From Anaerolineae bacterium (GTDB taxonomy: Bacteria; Chloroflexota; Anaerolineae; Anaerolineales; Villigracilaceae): DNA of 18,234 nt. Position 1 is the first letter of the stretch, and each line of letters begins with the position of its first letter. This document shows, one piece after another, positions 1 to 5,073 of the stretch. The stretch lies in contig JAFLCF010000084.1 of NCBI GenBank assembly GCA_017303735.1, forward strand, positions 1 through 18,234, in the 5' to 3' direction. Made by a program: the position numbers and the translations under genes. Under the pieces are notes generated by a model. That model had not been told where the DNA came from and made no database searches. It was given only the letters and a program-made list of their open reading frames with translations.

Positions 1-2
1 TG

Positions 3-2186
3 CTCGATGCCCACGCTCTGCTGGACGTGAAATCCACGCTGATCGCCTGTCGCGAGTTGAAGAAAACTTTCGAGAAGAAGGATGGCGAATTCCCACGCCT
101 ATGCCTGATCGCGGAAGGACTACCTGACTCGCACGGAATTGTAGACGCCATCACACGCATCCTCTCAGAGCGCGGCGAAGTGTTGGATTCTGCTTCCGTG
201 AAATTAGCAGACATCCGCCGCAACTTGCGCATTGCCCACGACCGGCTGATGAGCCGCTTGCAAAAGTATGTGACAGACTCGAAGACATCGTCCATGCTGC
301 AAGAATCCATCATCACCCAGCGTGATGGGCGCTATGTGATTCCGCTGCGGGCTGAATTCAAAGGCAAGATCAAAGCCGTTATTCACGATCAATCTTCCAG
401 TGGCGCAACTCTTTTCATTGAACCACTCCCTATCGTGGAAGCCAATAATGAGATCCGCGAATTACAGCTTGCCGAACGCGACGAAGAATGGCGCATCCTC
501 GCCGAAGTGTCATCGGTAGTCGGCGCACATGCAGCTGAGTTGAAATACGGCGTGGAAAACCTGGCTGTTTTAGATTTGGCGTTTGCGAAAGCGAAGTATG
601 GGGATGAGTTGAAGGCAAGTGAACCTTTATTGAAAGAACCGTCGAAAGTCAAAGGCGATGCCCTGAGCATGTCGAAGGGTCAAAAGTCAAACGACCTTCA
701 ACCTTCGACCTTCGACCTGAAACTTCTCCAGGCTCGTCACCCCTTGCTCGACCCAGACAACGTCGTGCCCGTTGATGTTGACCCGCGCGAAGGGACTCGC
801 GCCATTGTCATCACCGGTCCGAATACCGGCGGCAAGACGGTTTCACTTAAGACCGTCGGCTTGCTGGTGCTGATGGCGCAAAGCGGACTTCACATCCCCG
901 CTCAAAGCGGCTCGGAGCTGCCGTTCTTCAAATCGGTGTATGCCGATATTGGCGATGAGCAATCGATTGAACAGTCGCTTTCCACCTTTAGCGGACACAT
1001 CACCAACATCATCCGCATTCTCAAGCAGATCGACAATCGTTCACTGGTGATCTTCGACGAACTCGGCTCGGGGACTGACCCGCAGGAAGGTGCTGCGATT
1101 GCGCGTGCGATTTTGAGTCATTTGCTTGAAGTGGGTGTGATGACGTTGGTTGCGACGCATTACCCTGAATTGAAAACCTTCGCGCATTCAACCGAAGGCG
1201 TGGTCAATGCTTCTTTGGAATTTGATATCAAGACGCTTCGCCCCACCTATAAGTTGACCATTGGTCTGCCAGGCAGGTCTAACGCCTTAGCCATCGCCCA
1301 AAAGCTGGGACTCCCCCAACCCATCATCGAGTCTGCTCGGGCGGAGATCAATCCGATCGATTTGCGGGCTGATAAATTATTGGATGATATTCGCAAAGAA
1401 CGCAACCGCACTTCACGCGAACGTGAGAAGTTGGAAAAGCAACGTTCCAAGCTCGAAGCACAAAACGCAGACTTGGAAAAGCGCCTCGAGAAGATCGAAG
1501 ATGAACGCCGCGAAACCCTCGCCAAAGCTCGCGCTGAAGGCGAACTCGAAGTGGCGTTGCTCAAACGCAACATCGACTCGTTGAAGTCTCAGTTGAAGAA
1601 AGCCAGCCAGCCTTTGCAAGCCATCCGTGCGATCGAAGAGAAGATCGAGAAGCTGGAAGAGAAGGTGGAAGCGCCGGTTGAGAGGAAAAGTGACCAGTCT
1701 TCAGTAACCAGTAACCAGGGATTGAAGCTGGGTGAGAAGGTCACTGTCAGCAGCTTGAATGCCGAGGGTGTAGTAACTGCTTTGGGTGAGTCTGATGCGG
1801 AGGTCCAGATCGGGACGATCCGTGTGCGGGCAAAATTATCTGATTTGATCAGAAGACAATCGGCGGAGGAGAATTCACAAAAAGAAAAGCCGAAACAGCA
1901 GTCATCGCCCACGGTCAATCGTCCATCGTCGGTCTCCCCCGGCATGGAAGTGGATTTGCGCGGGTTGATGTCTGAAGATGCGCTGGAGAAGATGGAGCGT
2001 TATTTAGAGCAGGCGTATCTTTCGGGTTTGCCTTGGGTGCGCATTATTCACGGCAAAGGGACCGGCAAGCTGCGCCACGCAGTGCGTGAGGCGTTGAAGG
2101 GGCATACTTATGTGAAGTCGTTTGAAGAAGGCGGGCACACTGAAGGTGGCGAAGGTGTGACCGTGGCAAAAATGAACGCGGGGTAG
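3..2186 (+). CDS. mutS2: Endonuclease/ribosome-rescue ATPase MutS2, 5'-truncated by the window edge
   Basis: MutS2 is a MutS-like ATPase with a C-terminal Smr nuclease domain. The family is known to suppress recombination and, in Bacillus, to act on collided ribosomes. The frame is open to the window edge, and the residues encoded from base 3 read as MutS2, so the start lies upstream; roughly 80 residues are missing from a family length near 780. Counting from base 3, Walker A GPNTGGKT is at residues 272-279, and the Walker B/signature region with FDELGSGTDPQEG is around residues 351-361 (D352, E353). A charged coiled coil follows at about 455-560. The Smr domain is at about 648-726, with its DLRG motif at 651-654 and HGKGTGK from 683. 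Two linker segments, at about residues 225-240 and 562-573, are encoded by 7-bp repeat tracts and look like expansions. The identification is firm. Confidence 0.96.
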   Translation, partial: LDAHALLDVKSTLIACRELKKTFEKKDGEFPRLCLIAEGLPDSHGIVDAITRILSERGEVLDSASVKLADIRRNLRIAHDRLMSRLQKYVTDSKTSSMLQESIITQRDGRYVIPLRAEFKGKIKAVIHDQSSSGATLFIEPLPIVEANNEIRELQLAERDEEWRILAEVSSVVGAHAAELKYGVENLAVLDLAFAKAKYGDELKASEPLLKEPSKVKGDALSMSKGQKSNDLQPSTFDLKLLQARHPLLDPDNVVPVDVDPREGTRAIVITGPNTGGKTVSLKTVGLLVLMAQSGLHIPAQSGSELPFFKSVYADIGDEQSIEQSLSTFSGHITNIIRILKQIDNRSLVIFDELGSGTDPQEGAAIARAILSHLLEVGVMTLVATHYPELKTFAHSTEGVVNASLEFDIKTLRPTYKLTIGLPGRSNALAIAQKLGLPQPIIESARAEINPIDLRADKLLDDIRKERNRTSREREKLEKQRSKLEAQNADLEKRLEKIEDERRETLAKARAEGELEVALLKRNIDSLKSQLKKASQPLQAIRAIEEKIEKLEEKVEAPVERKSDQSSVTSNQGLKLGEKVTVSSLNAEGVVTALGESDAEVQIGTIRVRAKLSDLIRRQSAEENSQKEKPKQQSSPTVNRPSSVSPGMEVDLRGLMSEDALEKMERYLEQAYLSGLPWVRIIHGKGTGKLRHAVREALKGHTYVKSFEEGGHTEGGEGVTVAKMNAG
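675..723. repeat. Heptad repeat tract inside mutS2
   Basis: Seven consecutive degenerate 7-mers. On the minus strand the clearest units read GTCGAAG or GTTGAAG, the same consensus as the intergenic tract at 2504-2538. The tract encodes the Ser/Lys/Gln-rich stretch just before the conserved ARHPLL segment of MutS2. Confidence 0.75.
1685..1719. repeat. Second heptad repeat tract inside mutS2
   Basis: Five consecutive degenerate 7-mers with consensus AACCAGT, 35 bp in all. They encode a Ser/Gln/Thr-rich linker between the coiled coil and the region leading to the Smr domain. The length equals that of the intergenic tracts at 2504-2538 and 5025-5059. Confidence 0.7.
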
Positions 2187-2220
2187 TACCTTTAGGTGTT
2201 CATCTTAACGCAATCGTAAT

Positions 2221-2248
2221 CTGGCAGGTTTTCGAGTTCGCTTATAAT
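2221..2248 (+). promoter_or_regulatory. Candidate sigma70 promoter for the 80-aa gene
   Basis: A perfect TATAAT -10 box lies at 2243-2248, and a partial -35 box CTGGCA (4 of 6) at 2221-2226 with a 16-bp spacer. The start codon follows 18 nt after the -10 box, with AAGGAG between them. The -35 box is weak. Confidence 0.5.
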
Positions 2249-2266
2249 TTTCTCAAGGAGACGATT

Positions 2267-2509
2267 ATGTCCATTGACGATGCCATCAAAAAAATGTCCG
2301 AACTCGTAACCGCCGCCTGTGCCAGCGCTGAGATCAAAGCGACGAAGATGTCGGACGAAGAAGCGCGTTTGACCGTGCTTGCCCCCGCAGGCGATATGCA
2401 GAAAATAAAAGATGCCACTTTTCAGCCTGCCATTGATATGTTGAACACAGATGGCATGGATGTGCAGGTCTTTGTGTACGATAAAGATGCGCCGCCGCTT
2501 AAGGGTTGA
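2267..2509 (+). CDS. Small acidic hypothetical protein, 80 aa
   Basis: I do not recognise this protein family. The ATG is preceded by a clear AAGGAG Shine-Dalgarno sequence 8 nt upstream and by a TATAAT box, which supports translation. The protein is soluble, without signal peptide or membrane segment. Its predicted pattern is an N-terminal helix (residues 1-20), a beta-strand-like stretch around LTVLAPAG and a C-terminal strand around VQVFVYDKD, which suggests one compact alpha/beta domain. The stop codon TGA lies inside the first unit of a heptad repeat tract that runs to the start of the next gene. It may be cotranscribed with the LuxR-HTH gene 29 nt downstream. The function is unknown. 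Confidence 0.75.
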   Translation: MSIDDAIKKMSELVTAACASAEIKATKMSDEEARLTVLAPAGDMQKIKDATFQPAIDMLNTDGMDVQVFVYDKDAPPLKG

Positions 2510-2538
2510 AAGTTACAGGTTGAAGGTTGAAGGTTAAT
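2504..2538. repeat. Five-heptad tandem tract filling the intergenic gap
   Basis: Five 7-mers with consensus GGTTGAA. The first unit contains the TGA stop codon of the 80-aa gene. The GAAGG at 2529-2533 serves as Shine-Dalgarno sequence for the ATG at 2539, which directly follows the last unit. An in-frame TTG inside the tract (2527) is a less likely start. Confidence 0.85.
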
Positions 2539-3357
2539 ATGTTGAGTCCGCGTGAGAAAGATGTAGTTGGCTTGTTGCTGGAAGGCAAGAGTAACAAGCA
2601 GATCGCCTTCGCCCTTGGGCTTTCAGAGCGGACGGTTGAATTTCATCTCAATAATATTTATACGAAGATGCAAGTCGGTTCAAGGGTGGAGTTGATCCTT
2701 TTGCTGGGGAAAAGCGCAAACCCGGTGGAATCCACAGTTGTTTTGGATGGGGAAATTCTCGATAATGGCAATCAGCCCGTCTCGCCGAGATGGGCAAAAC
2801 TTTGGAGAGATACCTTCTCTCTCATCCGAAAAGAGGTTGCCATGACCATCCGTATTTCATTTGAAGACTTGGAAAATTATCTACGAAGCCACCCTGCTTT
2901 ATTTGGCTTTCTGTTATTTTCCACTGCCAGCCTGACGACTCGTTTTATGTTGACAGTGCTTGGTTTGTATCACTGGGCAGCGTATGTTTTGCTCGGGCTC
3001 ATTTTAGTCGCAGGCAGCATCACACTTGGGATGCGCTGGAAAGCATTGAATGAAAAGTTCAATCCGCTCATGCTACTGGCGTTGACAGTACTTCTGCCAT
3101 TGACGGCGGCTGTGTTCGACCAGGTCTATTTGAACACTGTACTGCGAAATGGCGGGCAGATCACAACATCGATCGCAGATGTTTCCACGCAAGCGGCGTG
3201 GCTGGTTAGCCCGGAAGGCTATCAGTATCTGCATACGGAACGGCACGCCACCTCCGATGCACTTTGGTGGATGGCGAGCCTTTCGGCGGGATTGTTGTTC
3301 CTGCTCACATCGGTTTCAAGCAAAAGGTTCAACAGGCAAGATGTTCACCCCGCATAG
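2539..3357 (+). CDS. LuxR-type HTH domain fused to a four-helix membrane domain
   Basis: The first 60 or so residues form a LuxR/GerE helix-turn-helix: it opens LSPREKDVVGLL, continues NKQIAFALGLSERTVEFHLNNI and ends in the typical KMQVGSRVELI. Normally this domain is the C-terminal output of a response regulator; here it is N-terminal and has no receiver domain. After a linker come four probable membrane helices at about residues 118-140, 144-165, 176-198 and 241-258. The ATG at 2539 is preferred over the upstream TTG at 2527 because the HTH motif begins right after it and GAAGG lies 5 nt upstream. It is probably a membrane-anchored transcription regulator sensing an envelope or lipid-phase signal. 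Its targets are unknown, and the neighbouring 80-aa gene could be one. Confidence 0.8.
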   Translation: MLSPREKDVVGLLLEGKSNKQIAFALGLSERTVEFHLNNIYTKMQVGSRVELILLLGKSANPVESTVVLDGEILDNGNQPVSPRWAKLWRDTFSLIRKEVAMTIRISFEDLENYLRSHPALFGFLLFSTASLTTRFMLTVLGLYHWAAYVLLGLILVAGSITLGMRWKALNEKFNPLMLLALTVLLPLTAAVFDQVYLNTVLRNGGQITTSIADVSTQAAWLVSPEGYQYLHTERHATSDALWWMASLSAGLLFLLTSVSSKRFNRQDVHPA

Positions 3358-3370
3358 ATTATCAGGTTTC

Positions 3371-3400
3371 AAAAAGACTCTCGTCACGAGAGTCTTTTTT
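3371..3400 (+). terminator. Rho-independent terminator after the LuxR-HTH gene
   Basis: The stem AAAAAGACTCTCG pairs with CGAGAGTCTTTTT around a TCA loop, and a T run follows. The A and T runs on both sides make it potentially bidirectional between the convergent genes. Confidence 0.85.
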
Positions 3401-3407
3401 ATTTCAA

Positions 3408-3428
3408 GGGCGACCGTAAAGGTCGCCC
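3408..3428. repeat. Perfect 8-bp-stem palindrome abutting a stop codon
   Basis: GGGCGACC and GGTCGCCC flank a GTAAA loop. The palindrome ends exactly at the TAG stop codon (complement of 3429-3431) of the minus-strand lipoprotein gene. GGGGCGACC-type palindromes are, to my knowledge, widely dispersed intergenic repeats. It may also help terminate the minus-strand transcript, although no U run follows on that side. Confidence 0.65.
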
Positions 3429-4388
3429 CTACGGGTTGACCGCGCGCCAGACGATGTTGAGTGCATCCAAGCCGGTTTCGCGGTGGATGACTTTGGCTTC
3501 GTCGGTTAGATAAATATCACCCTGCAACGGACGATCTTTACGGGTGAATAATCCGCGGTTGGGCAGGTCTGAAACTGCCGCCCAGAAATTCCATAAAGGC
3601 AGATCATATTCAGCGGAGAGCATCGCCATATCGCGATTGATGCGAAAATCTTTTTCACGATTGTCCGCTTTGGTAGCAAGGATGGGAATCACACCTTGAG
3701 CCAGCAATTGGTCGATCACTCGCCGCAAGTAATCGGTGTTGCGTGATTCAAAATGCGAACCGATCTGAATGATGACAAAGGATGGGCGATGTGTGCGCAA
3801 CTCGCAATCGACTGGCGTTTCACCAAATTGACAACCATATTCGCCGCGATGCCACTGGTCCCACAACAAGGAGCCGGGTGTGGTGCCATCTTGCGCGGTA
3901 GAGCTTTCGCGGTTGAACGAGCCGTTGAAATTCGCCACGGTCTCTTGCAACTCAGGCGCAAGGCTCGCCACAAGGTCTGCATCGGTTTCGTACAAACCAA
4001 AAAATTCTTCAGGGCGTGCCTGGCAATCACCAAAGATGGAAAAGGCATTGGGATCGTTGCCAAGGGCAAGTCCGCGTTCGTAAATGGCACGCAGATTCGT
4101 CCCCGGCTCCGGCTGGACCGGGAGACTCATCCACCCATTATCATCTGCTGTCACTGTAACCGTCGCGGACTCTATCACCGCTGTGGACTCAACCATCGGC
4201 GTGGACGTTGCCTGCTTTATCCGCGTCGCCTCTGCCGTGACCGTGGGCTGACTCTGCGAAGTGACGTCGTACCTCGGCGTGGGAATGACTCGGGCAGGCG
4301 TTTCCGTTTGCGGCGGCGTCGGAGGCGGAGTGGTTTGAGGGGTACAGGCGATGAGGAGAACCAATAAAAGAAGAAAAAGTTTTTTCAT
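3429..4388 (-). CDS. SGNH/GDSL hydrolase-like lipoprotein
   Basis: The start at 4388 is chosen because it opens a lipoprotein signal peptide: MKK, a Leu-rich core and the lipobox LLIAC with Cys15. Upstream in-frame codons run through an intergenic palindrome and look non-coding. A Pro/Thr/Ser-rich linker (residues 16-75) should hold the domain away from the membrane. The remaining 240 or so residues resemble an SGNH-like family common in Anaerolineae: GDCQ at 120-123 in place of GDS, then a segment ending IQIGSHFESRNTDY, then ILATKADN and LPLWNFW. The usual C-terminal D-x-x-H pair appears here as GDIYLT, so the catalytic His seems replaced by Tyr and Cys replaces Ser in the first block. It is probably an extracellular ligand-binding or degenerate esterase-fold lipoprotein. 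Activity is uncertain. Confidence 0.8.
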   Translation of the reverse strand: MKKLFLLLLVLLIACTPQTTPPPTPPQTETPARVIPTPRYDVTSQSQPTVTAEATRIKQATSTPMVESTAVIESATVTVTADDNGWMSLPVQPEPGTNLRAIYERGLALGNDPNAFSIFGDCQARPEEFFGLYETDADLVASLAPELQETVANFNGSFNRESSTAQDGTTPGSLLWDQWHRGEYGCQFGETPVDCELRTHRPSFVIIQIGSHFESRNTDYLRRVIDQLLAQGVIPILATKADNREKDFRINRDMAMLSAEYDLPLWNFWAAVSDLPNRGLFTRKDRPLQGDIYLTDEAKVIHRETGLDALNIVWRAVNP

Positions 4389-4403
4389 TTCAAAAGTAAT
4401 CCG

Positions 4404-4441
4404 GTGGTTGAGTAGCCGCGATAGCGGCGTATCGAAACTAC
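4404..4441. repeat. Dispersed imperfect palindrome, copy A
   Basis: The inner stem GCCGC-GATA-GCGGC (4415-4428) is flanked by GTGGTTGAG on the left and TCGAAACTAC on the right, whose ends pair imperfectly. GGTTGAG...TCGAAAC palindromes of this type recur between genes in many bacterial genomes. It lies just upstream of the lipoprotein gene start. Confidence 0.6.
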
Positions 4442-4476
4442 ACGTTTGATTCAAACACAAAATTGCTTTGTAAATT

Positions 4477-4506
4477 GCTGGTTTCGACTGCTTGCGCTCA
4501 ACCAGC
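4477..4506. repeat. Dispersed imperfect palindrome, copy B (inverted)
   Basis: Read on the minus strand it has the same GGTTGAG...TCGAAAC frame as copy A, with a shorter, different centre and 7-bp ends GCTGGTT/AACCAGC. It supplies the last codon and the TGA stop of the phosphatase gene. Confidence 0.6.
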
Positions 4507-4953
4507 GGAGTATGCCTGCCATACCTCGGCAAACTTCAAAATGCGCGGACGGATATAAAACGCATCCGGGTCGGCTTGCGGACGTTTGGACTTGATCAAC
4601 TCCATCGCCGCAAGTGGACTCATGCCTTGCGCGATGAGGATGCAGGCTCCCATCGTCACGCCACGATGCGCGCCGTAGGCACAATGAGCATAGACTTTGC
4701 CGCCGTTCTGAATGACACCGAGCGCAGCTTTTGCCCCACGTACGAGCGGACGGATGGGAATCGGTATCAGCGGCGTATCAAAGGTTGGGAGCCAGAGCCG
4801 CTCCATGGGAGTCGGATGCGGGTCTCGGTGGGGCATCCGCTCGAAGCGCATGTTGATAACCAGGCGGATGCCAAGTCCGCGTAGTTGGTCATAATCCTTT
4901 TTATGGGGCGTGGTGCCGATGAAAAGGTCGGCGGTGATGGGAGAGAAGTTCAT
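4498..4953 (-). CDS. Dual-specificity / tyrosine phosphatase family protein
   Basis: This is a 151-aa cysteine-dependent phosphatase of the small dual-specificity type. The P-loop signature HCx5R is complete: H90, C91 (nucleophile) and R97, in HCAYGAHRG. D59 in the segment LPTFDTPL is the likely general acid. The start MNFSPITADLFIG matches the usual beginning of the fold; the longer in-frame extension translates heptad repeats and was discarded. There is no good Shine-Dalgarno sequence. Instead a TATGCT box lies about 12 nt upstream of the ATG, compatible with a leaderless or very short-leader transcript. The stop codon is inside palindrome copy B. The gene is divergent from the TIR gene and followed, 109 nt on, by the lipoprotein gene on the same strand. 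The substrate (phosphoprotein or phospholipid) is unknown. Confidence 0.85.
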   Translation of the reverse strand: MNFSPITADLFIGTTPHKKDYDQLRGLGIRLVINMRFERMPHRDPHPTPMERLWLPTFDTPLIPIPIRPLVRGAKAALGVIQNGGKVYAHCAYGAHRGVTMGACILIAQGMSPLAAMELIKSKRPQADPDAFYIRPRILKFAEVWQAYSAG

Positions 4954-4974
4954 GCGGGAAGGATAGCATAAAAT

Positions 4975-5059
4975 GGAAAGTGGGGAGCGGAAAGTGGGAA
5001 GATGGTTGTAAAATTGGGGAGTTGCAAGTGATGAGTGACGAGTAATGAGTGATAAGTAA
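4975..5059. repeat. Two heptad tracts in a divergent intergenic region
   Basis: At 4975-5002 four G-rich 7-mers follow the pattern GGAAAGT. At 5025-5059 five 7-mers follow TGAGTGA/TAAGTAA. The second tract runs into the AAAGGG Shine-Dalgarno sequence (5060-5065) of the TIR gene. The 120-bp gap must hold promoters for both divergent genes. Confidence 0.75.
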
Positions 5060-5073
5060 AAAGGGCAGATAAC

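Noticed and set aside
3753..4367. A 204-aa plus-strand open frame opposite the lipoprotein gene
   Set aside because: Its Arg/Cys-rich composition is typical of a shadow frame, and the opposite strand has a signal peptide, lipobox and family motifs.
4389..4532. N-terminal extension of the lipoprotein to 4532
   Set aside because: It would read through both palindrome copies and bury the signal peptide, whose natural start is the ATG at 4388.
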